Positions 1 to 4,771 of a stretch of 5,391 bases of DNA are shown here, one piece after another (position 1 is the stretch's first letter; every line of letters begins with the position of its first letter). The position numbers and the translations under genes are program-made. The notes below the pieces were generated by a model, which saw only the letters and a list, made by a program, of their open reading frames with translations, did not search any database and had not been told where the DNA came from. This DNA is from Thermomicrobiales bacterium (GTDB taxonomy: Bacteria > Chloroflexota > Chloroflexia > Thermomicrobiales > UBA6265): the NCBI GenBank assembly GCA_025928535.1, contig JAICJJ010000238.1, positions 1-5,391 of the forward strand. Reading direction: 5' to 3'.

Positions 1-565
1 ATTCTTTCGCTTCTTGCGCGGTCATGTAGTAGTCGCGCTCGGTGTCGTGCTTGACCTTTTCGAACGTCTGCCCGGTGTGGTTGGCCATGATCTCGGTCAG
101 TTTCGTGGTCAGCGAGAGCGTTTCGCGGGCGACGACTTCGATGTCGGGCACCGCGCCGCGGAAGCCGGCCGACCCCTGGTGGATCATGACGCGGGCATTC
201 GGCAGGGCGAACCGCTTGCCGGCCGTGCCGCCGGCCAGGAGCACCGCCGCCATGCTCGCGCCCATGCCCATGCAGAACGTGGCGACGTCCGGTTTGATCA
301 TCTGCATCGTATCGTAGATGGCCAGCCCGGAATAGACGACGCCGCCCGGCGAATTGATGTAGAGGCGGATGTCCTGCTCCGGGTCTTCGTGCGCCAGGAA
401 GAGCATCTGGGCGATGATCAGATTGGCGACCTGATCATCGACCGGAGTGCCGAGGAAGATGATCCGATCTTTCAGCAGGCGGGAATAGATGTCGAACGCC
501 CGCTCGCCGCGGTTCGTGCTTTCGACCACCATCGGGACGAGATTTTCGTATGTGGGAATCTTCAT
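1..565 (-). CDS. clpP: ATP-dependent Clp protease proteolytic subunit (3' end cut by window edge)
   Basis: Serine protease subunit that forms the double-heptamer chamber of the Clp protease in the cytosol and degrades proteins fed to it by ClpX or ClpC. The visible 188 residues start [15 protein letters not shown] and cover nearly the whole family length (about 200). The Ser-His-Asp triad is complete: Ser104 in GMGASMA, His129 in MIHQG and Asp178 in DTERDYY. The 25- and 49-residue intervals equal those of E. coli ClpP (S97, H122, D171). The NSPGG strand near residues 71-75 is also present. Start at 563-565 is supported by AGAGGA (576-581, minus strand) 10 nt upstream. No clpX or tig is visible; clpX could lie beyond the left edge, downstream of clpP. 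The cupin gene upstream ends 205 bp away, and a candidate promoter sits in that gap. Only about the last ten residues should be missing. Identification is certain. Confidence 0.97.
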   Translation of the reverse strand, partial: MKIPTYENLVPMVVESTNRGERAFDIYSRLLKDRIIFLGTPVDDQVANLIIAQMLFLAHEDPEQDIRLYINSPGGVVYSGLAIYDTMQMIKPDVATFCMGMGASMAAVLLAGGTAGKRFALPNARVMIHQGSAGFRGAVPDIEVVARETLSLTTKLTEIMANHTGQTFEKVKHDTERDYYMTAQEAKE

Positions 566-615
566 TGGCGCCGTGTCCTCTGCTTTCCGGATGTTGGCTC
601 GTGCGTGACGCCGCT

Positions 616-635
616 CCCTGGCCCGAACGCCAGGG
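616..635 (-). other. Hairpin in the clpP leader
   Basis: CCCTGGC (616-622) and GCCAGGG (629-635) form a perfect 7-bp stem with a 6-nt loop, in the 205-bp gap between cupin and clpP. On the minus strand no T-tract follows, so it is not a typical intrinsic terminator. It lies between the candidate -10 box (664-669) and the clpP start, so it would be part of the clpP 5' leader. It may stabilise the leader or attenuate read-through from the cupin gene. Function is inferred only from position. Confidence 0.4.
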
Positions 636-663
636 CGGCAGGCGGATGAACCTTAGGTTGGTA

Positions 664-669
664 ATCATA
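664..669 (-). promoter_or_regulatory. Candidate -10 box for clpP
   Basis: Read on the minus strand, 669 to 664 is TATGAT, five of six matches to TATAAT, in an AT-richer island of otherwise GC-rich DNA. It lies about 100 nt upstream of the clpP start. No good -35 is seen 16-18 nt upstream (ACCGGA at 687-692 is poor), and there is no extended TGn. An 11-nt palindrome, AACCTTAGGTT (649-659), lies just downstream, near where transcription would begin, and could be an operator. This is a weak call. Confidence 0.3.
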
Positions 670-770
670 GCCGGTCGGACGGGGAATCCGGTAGCGCCGG
701 GCGCGGCAGTTCGTCCTCATTCGGCCGGGACGGCCGGCGTCGGCTGCGCGACACGCCACGTCCTCGGCCA

Positions 771-1127
771 CTACGCCCCGTTTCCGCCCGGCCAGGCGAT
801 CGTCAGCAGAAACGCGCCGTCTTCGACCGCCCGCACGGCGTGCCGGACGCCGGCGTCGAGCGCGATCAAGTTCCCCGCGCCAAGTTCCCAGGCGTCGGCG
901 CCGACCGAGACGACCATCCGGCCGCGCAGCGTCTGGATGGTGATCGGTCCCGGGGCGGTGTGTTCGTCCAGTTGCTTGCCGGCGTGCATCGTGACCAGCA
1001 CGACCCGCAGCCGGTCTTCCTTGATCAGCGTCTCGGCGCGGCGGCCGGCGGCTGAGTCGCCCGGCGCGAGCCGGTCGATTTCGGCGGCGAGGTCGATCGC
1101 ATCCTCGAAATGGAAATCCAGCGCCAT
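771..1127 (-). CDS. Small single-domain cupin protein
   Basis: 118-residue protein made of one cupin beta-barrel. Motif 1 is around residues 50-70 (G50, H56, then ITIQTLRGR). Motif 2 is around 83-100 (LGAGNLIALDAGVRHAVRA, with H96), followed by an LLTIAW strand. Of the usual metal ligands, H56 and H96 are visible. The second His of the HxH pair is Ala58, and the Pro usual in motif 2 is Asp91, so metal binding may be altered or absent. Such stand-alone cupins are widespread and mostly uncharacterised; the substrate cannot be told from sequence. The start is fixed by an excellent AAAGGAG (1135-1141, minus) 7 nt before the ATG. An ATG at 1142-1144 is out of frame. The gene is codirectional with clpP but 205 bp away, so a shared transcript is possible but unsupported. 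Cupin fold is confident; role unknown. Confidence 0.88.
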   Translation of the reverse strand: MALDFHFEDAIDLAAEIDRLAPGDSAAGRRAETLIKEDRLRVVLVTMHAGKQLDEHTAPGPITIQTLRGRMVVSVGADAWELGAGNLIALDAGVRHAVRAVEDGAFLLTIAWPGGNGA

Positions 1128-1238
1128 CGCATCGCTCCTTTCATGCTTCCGGCGGCGGTCCGATGCGAGATTCCGCCCGACTCGCCTGCGCGACCTTCAC
1201 ACGGGCGCCCGCCAGCGTTTTGCGCGGCCGCCGTCCGT

Positions 1239-1278
1239 AGGGGCGCTGCTTGCTGCGCGTGTGGCCGGCAGCGCCCCT
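1239..1278. repeat. Imperfect REP-like palindrome, 11-bp arms
   Basis: AGGGGCGCTGC (1239-1249) and GCAGCGCCCCT (1268-1278) are perfect inverted repeats with an 18-nt loop. The left arm is preceded by GT, giving GTAGGGGC (1237-1244), the same opening octamer as the larger element at 1420-1427. In both places GTTTTGCGC lies 10-11 nt upstream. It therefore looks like a diverged or shorter relative of that element. No gene product is implied. Confidence 0.65.
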
Positions 1279-1390
1279 CCGAGCGAGACAACCACGTTTG
1301 GCCCGAGCGATTGCGCGGTCGATACGACACGGCGACGCGCACCCGCCACGTTTGCAATTATTCAGATCGGGGCCATTCGCGATCGGGGGT

Positions 1391-1557
1391 GCGCGTCAAT
1401 GTTTTGCGCAGGAGAACTGGTAGGGGCACGGCATGCCGTGCCCGATCGGCCGCAGGCCGATAAATCGGTCTGCGGTGACCCGGTTGTGGTCCTCCGGACC
1501 ACAGGGCACGGCGTGCCGTGCGCCTACCGGCGACCGTGCCGCCAAACGTTGATGCGC
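1391..1557. repeat. Nested inverted-repeat element (MITE/REPIN-like), about 167 bp
   Basis: The core arms are 1419-1443 and 1504-1528, 25 bp each with two mismatches. Each holds a palindrome; the left one is GGGCACGGCATGCCGTGCCC. Inside the core are further hairpins: ATCGGCC/GGCCGAT (1445-1451/1455-1461), an alternative 10-bp pairing of 1451-1460 with 1465-1474 (one G-T pair), and TGTGGTCC/GGACCACA (1485-1492/1496-1503, 3-nt loop). Outside the core, 1391-1408 and 1540-1557 form an outer inverted repeat, 15 of 18 matching, set 10 and 11 nt from the core arms. The near-symmetric layout suggests one non-autonomous element with no coding capacity. A 37-base stretch (1423-1459) recurs inverted at 4659-4695. 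No target-site duplication could be assigned. Confidence 0.75.
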
Positions 1558-1598
1558 CTCCCGCGTTTTGCGGCATCCTCGAATCCGGCGCGACGCCC

Positions 1599-1604
1599 TA
1601 TACT
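1599..1604 (+). promoter_or_regulatory. Candidate -10 box for the small membrane-protein gene
   Basis: TATACT on the plus strand, in the GC-rich context CGACGCCCTATACTTTCC, about 85 nt before the ATG at 1690. It matches TATAAT at five of six positions. No convincing -35 is found at 16-18 nt; TTGCGG at 1568-1573 is 25 nt away and too far. Call rests on the -10 and position only. Confidence 0.3.
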
Positions 1605-1689
1605 TTCCCCGACTTCCCGAACGTGGGCAGGTCCCAGACGAGGGGTGCGCCGTACCTGGTCCGCAAAGACGACGCACGGAGGCGCCGCC

Positions 1690-1938
1690 ATGGATCAGGT
1701 GTTGCAGGTCATCGGCGCGTTGCTCGTCTTGAGCGGATTCGCGCTCGCCCAGTTTCGGGTGCTCGACCAACGCTCCTACCCATATCTTGCGCTCAACCTC
1801 GCCGGCTCGGCCGTGCTCGCCGTCCTCGCCTGGGATCAGCGGCAGTGGGGATTTCTCCTGCTGGAAGGCGCCTGGGCGCTGATCTCGCTCTGGGGCGTGA
1901 TCGCCCGTCTGCTCGGGCGCGAACCGGCCGCTTCGTAG
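1690..1938 (+). CDS. Small three-helix membrane protein, CBU_0592-like
   Basis: 82-residue integral membrane protein and the only plus-strand gene in the window. Three hydrophobic segments are visible: about 5-21 (LQVIGALLVLSGFALAQF), 32-48 (YLALNLAGSAVLAVLAW) and 53-73 (WGFLLLEGAWALISLWGVI). The loop DQRSYPYLALNLAG, with Asn36 and Gly39, and Glu59 in the third helix resemble the small uncharacterised family known as CBU_0592-like; I assign this from pattern memory only. The start is chosen by GGAGG (1678-1682) 7 nt upstream, and MDQVLQVIGALL leads straight into the first helix. A longer in-frame reading upstream exists but is Arg/Ser-rich and crosses the repeat element. It converges on the Cys-rich gene, with a strong hairpin between them. 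Function is unknown. Confidence 0.82.
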   Translation: MDQVLQVIGALLVLSGFALAQFRVLDQRSYPYLALNLAGSAVLAVLAWDQRQWGFLLLEGAWALISLWGVIARLLGREPAAS

Positions 1939-1963
1939 AAACGTTGCCGCAACCACCCAAACG

Positions 1964-1995
1964 CGCCGGCCTCGCCCGGTCGGGCGAGGCCGGCG
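1964..1995. terminator. Likely bidirectional terminator hairpin between convergent genes
   Basis: A perfect 14-bp stem (1964-1977 with 1982-1995; arms CGCCGGCCTCGCCC and GGGCGAGGCCGGCG) with a GGTC loop lies 25 nt after the plus-strand stop and 30 nt after the minus-strand stop. No T-tract follows on the plus side; on the minus side CGTTTGGG follows, only weakly T-rich. Position between two convergent stops and stem strength argue for termination or 3'-end protection of both transcripts. Confidence 0.65.
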
Positions 1996-2025
1996 GTCGT
2001 CGACGTCGAAGGGACAATGGCCAGG

Positions 2026-2538
2026 TTACGGCAGATCCTCGGCCGTCAGGGGCGTGACGCAGACCGACTTTGCGGGGGCGCCATTGCAGCTCGCACACGT
2101 TTTGATGCAGCGGGCGAGCGGGGAGCCGAAGGCGTTCGCGCAATCCGCATCCCGCTTGCAGGGGTGGCAATCGGCGGTGATGACGCAAATCGGCTCGCCC
2201 TTGTTGTCGTTGGCGCAAAAGGCGAGTCGTCGGCTTTCAGGCACGTCAGGACATTGGCGATTCTCGCCCGACCGGCAGAAACCGTCTTGCTTCGCGCAGC
2301 CGTACGGAGCGCCTGCCGGGGCGCAGCGGTGCTTGTGCTTGTGCTTCGCGCAGACCTGGCTGCAGCAGTCGAGACGGTTGGCCGGATCGCACGCCTCGCC
2401 GGGGACGAGGCACTGGCCAGGGAGAGCCGCGACTCCACGCGGCAGGCCGAGCCCGACTCCCATCGCCGCGAGCGCTCGAACGACGGTGCGGCGAGGGTGG
2501 AACGAGCGCGTCCAGGCGTCGAAGCGATCTCCATCCAT
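2026..2538 (-). CDS. Secreted cysteine-rich protein with twin-Arg signal and knottin-like spacing
   Basis: 170-residue protein of unknown function. Residues 1-15 (MDGDRFDAWTRSFHP) precede a twin-arginine segment, RRTVVRAL (16-23), and a hydrophobic stretch to about residue 38 with a VAA cleavage-like site, so Tat-type or general export is likely. The mature part has 18 cysteines, an even number consistent with disulfides outside the cytoplasm. The first six (C43, C50, C58, C59, C63, C72) follow C-x6-C-x7-CC-x3-C-x8-C, the spacing of inhibitor-cystine-knot folds. A KHKHKH run (65-70) sits between C63 and C72. The other 12 cysteines (81-160) follow no pattern I recognise. Start 2538 is chosen because GAGGAGG (2545-2551, minus) lies 6 nt upstream; a start nine codons earlier lacks this. 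A strong -10 and a shared hairpin terminator suggest a single-gene transcript. The similar layout MDxxxFD...RR in Thermomicrobiales secreted proteins is a recollection. Confidence 0.85.
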   Translation of the reverse strand: MDGDRFDAWTRSFHPRRTVVRALAAMGVGLGLPRGVAALPGQCLVPGEACDPANRLDCCSQVCAKHKHKHRCAPAGAPYGCAKQDGFCRSGENRQCPDVPESRRLAFCANDNKGEPICVITADCHPCKRDADCANAFGSPLARCIKTCASCNGAPAKSVCVTPLTAEDLP

Positions 2539-2574
2539 CACCGTCCTCCTCGTGATCGACCACACAGCCAGCAG

Positions 2575-2580
2575 ATTGTA
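2575..2580 (-). promoter_or_regulatory. Extended -10 promoter for the Cys-rich gene
   Basis: Read on the minus strand, TGATACAAT gives TACAAT (2580 to 2575), five of six matches, preceded by TGn, an extended -10. No good -35 is seen (GCATGT at 2598-2603), which an extended -10 can tolerate. A transcript would start about 30 nt before the ATG, leaving room for the GAGGAGG ribosome site. This is the best sigma-70-type promoter in the window. Confidence 0.5.
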
Positions 2581-2698
2581 TCACTCGTCGATTCAGCACA
2601 TGCGCCGTTTCAGGCGGGTTCGCTTGACGATTCAGGAGGATCGCGGAGCCGTGACCGGAGGCGCGACCGGCCATTGCGCGCCGATGGAGGTCACACGA

Positions 2699-2714
2699 CG
2701 GGCGTGTACGCCCG
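2699..2714 (-). terminator. Weak hairpin after the 69-aa gene
   Basis: CGGGCG (2699-2704) and CGCCCG (2709-2714) form a 6-bp all-GC stem with a TGTA loop, 12 nt past the stop of the 69-aa gene on the minus strand. No T-tract follows (TCGTGTGACC), so intrinsic termination is doubtful. Position is the main argument. Confidence 0.3.
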
Positions 2715-2726
2715 CGCCGAATGCCG

Positions 2727-2936
2727 TCAGCGCCAGGCGGGTTCGTTCCCTTGCTCGTAGTGATCGTAGGCGGTCTTGAGGCCGATCAGGACCTCGGCCG
2801 TCGTCTCGAACAGCGCCTTCGCTTTCGGATCGTCGACCTTTCCGATGTCGTCGCGAACCTGGCCGATCAGATCGTCCAACTTCGCCTTGATCGCTTCGGT
2901 CGTCTGGCGCGTGCTGGCATCGATGGTCGCTGGCAT
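2727..2936 (-). CDS. Small helical hypothetical protein, 69 aa
   Basis: 69 residues, MPATIDASTRQ... to ...EQGNEPAWR. I do not recognise a family. It is charged, free of Cys, and lacks signal or membrane segments. Residues about 10-30 (RQTTEAIKAKLDDLIGQVRDDIG) and 38-60 (KALFETTAEVLIGLKTAYDHYEQ) have heptad-like hydrophobic spacing, suggesting a soluble two-helix hairpin that may oligomerise. The start is the ATG at 2934-2936, with AAGGGAG (2946-2952, minus) 9 nt upstream. An in-frame ATG 17 codons earlier has GGAAGG only one base away, too close to work. It is 115 bp downstream of pncC on the same strand and could share its transcript, or have its own promoter, which I did not find. The clear ribosome site and compositionally normal protein favour a real gene. 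Confidence 0.72.
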   Translation of the reverse strand: MPATIDASTRQTTEAIKAKLDDLIGQVRDDIGKVDDPKAKALFETTAEVLIGLKTAYDHYEQGNEPAWR

Positions 2937-3051
2937 GGCATGCCGCTCCCTTCGGCGAAATGAGCCGTCATCCGGGACGGTTCCCATGCCTTCCGGGGAT
3001 GCAGACCACGTGCCAGCGCGCCGCGATTCCGGCCGGCGTCGCTCGCCGCCG

Positions 3052-3549
3052 CTACCGCGGGCGCAGCGCCGCTTCGGCGCCTTCGACCAGCAGCGCGAGG
3101 GCGCGTTCGACCGCCGCGTCCGTCACCGCCGCCCGATCGCCGGAAAAATGATGTTCTTCGACCCGTGTGCCGTCGGGGCCGGCCAGCGCCAGATAGACGA
3201 GGCCGACCGGCTTGCGCGCCGTCGCCCCGCCCGGGCCGGCGATGCCGGTCGTGGACACGGCGAGCGTCGCGCCGAAGAGATCACGCGCCCGCTCGGCCAT
3301 CGCCTGCGCGCATTCCGGGCTGACCGCGCCGCGCGTGTCGAGCACGTCGCGCGGCACGCCCAGCACATTCGCTTTCGCGTCATTCGCATAGGCGACGACG
3401 CCGCCGAGGAAATAGTCCGAACTCCCCGCCACGGAGGTGACCCGGGCCGCGACGCCCCCCCCGGTGCACGATTCGGCAGTGGCGAACGTGATCGTGCTCC
3501 CGCCAGCCAGGAGATCGTTGAGTCGCCGCTCCGCCGACGGCGCGTCCAT
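3052..3549 (-). CDS. pncC: Stand-alone CinA C-terminal domain, nicotinamide-nucleotide amidohydrolase
   Basis: 165-residue CinA C-terminal (PncC) domain. The family deamidates nicotinamide mononucleotide to nicotinate mononucleotide, recycling the by-product of NAD-dependent DNA ligase and other NAD consumers. Family signatures in order: ATAESCTGGGVAARVT (24-39, with Ser27, the presumed nucleophile region), VVAYANDAKANVLGV (51-65, with Lys59), GAVSPECAQAMAERAR (74-89), STTGIAGPGG (99-108) and KPVGLVYLAL (113-122). The N-terminal molybdopterin-binding-like half of full CinA is absent, so this is the short form, which is common and near normal length for it. The start at 3547-3549 lies 2 nt after the stop of the hydrolase gene (TGAagATG), with GGAG inside that gene's end about 10 nt upstream. 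This indicates an operon and probable translational coupling. The function by homology is secure; the link to the esterase is unexplained. Confidence 0.94.
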   Translation of the reverse strand: MDAPSAERRLNDLLAGGSTITFATAESCTGGGVAARVTSVAGSSDYFLGGVVAYANDAKANVLGVPRDVLDTRGAVSPECAQAMAERARDLFGATLAVSTTGIAGPGGATARKPVGLVYLALAGPDGTRVEEHHFSGDRAAVTDAAVERALALLVEGAEAALRPR

Positions 3550-3551
3550 CT

Positions 3552-4574
3552 TCACGATTCTCCGCTCCGATCGAGCCAATGGCGCAAGAACGCCGCCGAT
3601 TTCCGCCGCGCCTGCGCCGCTTCCGGCACGTCCGGCTCGGCTTGGAAGACGTGCCACATCCCTTCCCAGACATCGAGCGTCGCCGGCACGCCGGCCAGGT
3701 CGAGCGCCCGATAGAGACGCACGGCGTTGCTGAGAAAGGTCTCTTTCGTCCCGGCCTGAATCAGCGTCGGCGCGAACCCGAGCGAAAAATCACCATAGAC
3801 CGGCGAGACATACGGATGGGTCCAATCGGCCGGATCGGCATAGGCCGCCGCCGCGCGCGCCAGCACCTGATCGAAGACATAGACCGGCTCGTCGGCCGCC
3901 AGCGTCGCATAACTGTCGCCGACGGGGGCGATGTCGGACCAGGGCGACCAGAGGAGCAGCGCGCCGGGGACGCCGCGCCCTTCGTCCCGAAGCCGCAGCG
4001 CGCCGGCCACGGCGAGCGCGCCGCCGGCCGAATCGCCCCAGAGCGCGATCCGCTCGAGCGGCGTTCCGGCCGCGACCAGCGCCATGACCGCCCGGCACAC
4101 CTCGTCGCTGACCTGCCGCCAGCGACCGCCGGGCGCGACCGTGTAGTCGATCGAAACGACGCGCATGCCCGCCGCGTCGGCCATCGCGGCGGCGACGTTG
4201 ACGGTCGAGCGCGCGCTGCAGACGACATAGGCCCCGCCGTGCAGGTAGACGAGGACGGCGTCATCGTTGCGCCACGTCCGCGGTCGGATTTCGAGCGCCG
4301 GCACGCCGTCGAGCGACATCGCGGCGATCGTCGGCTTGAGACGCGCGATCGCCTGCTCGCAGAGCGGGCGCCGGTCGGCTTCGCGTTCTTCCCAGACGGC
4401 GCGCCAGGCGGCCGGATCGGTCGAATCGGGCCAGGCCCGCGCGTCCCGGGTCGAGCGGGCGAACGTCGATTGCAGGAACGCCTGCGCTTCCGGAGAAATC
4501 GTCGTCGGAATGAAAAAGTCGTCGTCGGCCGTCGTCGCATCGAGGCGGCTCGCGTCGTCGAGCGGCTGCGCCAC
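3552..4574 (-). CDS. Alpha/beta hydrolase, hormone-sensitive-lipase (esterase) type
   Basis: 340-residue cytoplasmic esterase-like hydrolase; no signal peptide is seen. The oxyanion-hole motif is YLHGGAY (110-116), the nucleophile is Ser182 in GDSAGG, and the catalytic His is His308 in EGMWHVF. The acid is probably Glu278 in AGTKETFLSNA, where many relatives have Asp. DYTVAPGG (143-150) is the usual segment after the oxyanion loop. Family IV members cleave short-chain esters; the true substrate is unknown. An N-terminal stretch of about 90 residues precedes the fold core and probably forms a cap. The start is GTG, because GAGGAGG (4583-4589, minus) is 8 nt upstream. The ATG at 4577-4579 is out of frame and only 3 nt from that site. 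It is the first gene of a two-gene operon with pncC. Fold and class are confident; substrate is not. Confidence 0.93.
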   Translation of the reverse strand: MAQPLDDASRLDATTADDDFFIPTTISPEAQAFLQSTFARSTRDARAWPDSTDPAAWRAVWEEREADRRPLCEQAIARLKPTIAAMSLDGVPALEIRPRTWRNDDAVLVYLHGGAYVVCSARSTVNVAAAMADAAGMRVVSIDYTVAPGGRWRQVSDEVCRAVMALVAAGTPLERIALWGDSAGGALAVAGALRLRDEGRGVPGALLLWSPWSDIAPVGDSYATLAADEPVYVFDQVLARAAAAYADPADWTHPYVSPVYGDFSLGFAPTLIQAGTKETFLSNAVRLYRALDLAGVPATLDVWEGMWHVFQAEPDVPEAAQARRKSAAFLRHWLDRSGES

Positions 4575-4582
4575 TGCATCGC

Positions 4583-4589
4583 CCTCCTC
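4583..4589 (-). promoter_or_regulatory. Ribosome binding site deciding the GTG start of the hydrolase
   Basis: GAGGAGG on the minus strand, 8 nt before GTG (4572-4574). The nearby ATG (4577-4579) would be only 3 nt away and reads a different frame, giving an Arg/Ser-rich translation. The site therefore selects GTG. Confidence 0.75.
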
Positions 4590-4658
4590 GCCGGTTCGCC
4601 CCCCGGTTGCTCCATGCTAGCGCCTATCATCGCATCTCACCCTTGGTCGCGCCCCGCG

Positions 4659-4695
4659 CGGCCTGCGGCCGATCGGGCACGGCATGCCGTGCCCC
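4659..4695. repeat. Second copy of the palindromic repeat, inverted
   Basis: These 37 bases are the exact reverse complement of 1423-1459, including GGGCACGGCATGCCGTGCCC and the GGCCTGCGGCC arm. The match ends at 4658 and 4696. Downstream, 4725-4744 resembles the outer repeat of the first element (1540-1558) with one substitution and one inserted base. The other half of the large element is missing, so this is a solo or truncated copy. It lies in the 197-bp gap between the ABC gene end and the hydrolase start. No promoter for the hydrolase operon was recognised in this gap. Confidence 0.85.
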
Positions 4696-4724
4696 GACCG
4701 GGGGCGGGGAATGTTCCGGAGCGA

Positions 4725-4744
4725 CGCCAAACGGTGATGACGCC
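4725..4744. repeat. Copy of the element's outer repeat
   Basis: CGCCAAACGGTGATGACGCC here matches 1540-1558 (CGCCAAACGTTGATGCGCC) except for one substitution (G4734) and one extra base (A4740). It sits 29 nt from the palindrome, against 11 nt in the first element, so the two parts keep their order but not their spacing. Confidence 0.6.
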
Positions 4745-4746
4745 CC

Positions 4747-4760
4747 GGCGCCCCGGCGCC
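4747..4760 (-). terminator. Weak hairpin after the ABC ATPase gene
   Basis: GGCGCC (4747-4752) and GGCGCC (4755-4760), each self-complementary, can form a short GC-only stem 11 nt past the ATPase stop on the minus strand. There is no T-tract. The adjoining repeat palindrome (4659-4695) could add to or replace it as a 3'-end structure. Confidence 0.3.
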
Positions 4761-4771
4761 GACCCAACGAT

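Larger units (their letters stand above)
1128..1689. other. Gene-free gap between divergent genes, filled with repeats
   Basis: About 560 bp separate the cupin start (minus) from the small membrane-protein start (plus). Open frames crossing it on both strands give Arg/Pro/Ala-rich translations without recognisable domains or well-placed ribosome sites, so I read it as non-coding. It holds the palindrome at 1239-1278, the large inverted-repeat element at about 1391-1557, three direct copies of GTTTTGCG (1217-1224, 1401-1408, 1565-1572), and a short AT-rich island (1351-1363). Promoters for both flanking genes must lie here; only a -10-like box for the plus-strand gene was found. Confidence 0.7.

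Noticed and set aside
14..649. A 211-codon plus-strand open frame opposite clpP
   Set aside because: Antisense to an unambiguous ClpP with a full catalytic triad; the translation has no recognisable family.
1351..1363. AT-rich island TTTGCAATTATTC as a promoter for the cupin gene or the membrane protein
   Set aside because: No paired -35 and -10 at acceptable spacing in either direction, and it is more than 200 nt from either start.
1391..1557. CRISPR array or tRNA-like cloverleaf
   Set aside because: There are no regularly spaced direct repeats with unique spacers, and the hairpins lack tRNA landmarks (T-loop GTTCGA, proper arm lengths).
550..1938. A 462-codon plus-strand open frame ending in the small membrane-protein gene
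   Set aside because: Only its last 82 codons look like a protein. The upstream part is Arg/Ser/Pro-rich, crosses the cupin gene antisense and the repeat element, and an internal ATG has a proper ribosome site.
2017..2779. Two overlapping plus-strand open frames of about 240 codons opposite the Cys-rich gene
   Set aside because: The minus strand has a ribosome site, promoter, signal segment and patterned cysteines; the plus-strand translations are low-complexity.
2965..2980. Hairpin CCGTC/GACGG after pncC as a terminator
   Set aside because: Only a 5-bp stem about 70 nt past the stop with no T-tract; expected by chance in DNA this GC-rich.
2937..2987. N-terminal extension of the 69-aa protein by 17 residues
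   Set aside because: The purine-rich site is only one base from that ATG, while the ATG at 2934-2936 has AAGGGAG at 9 nt.
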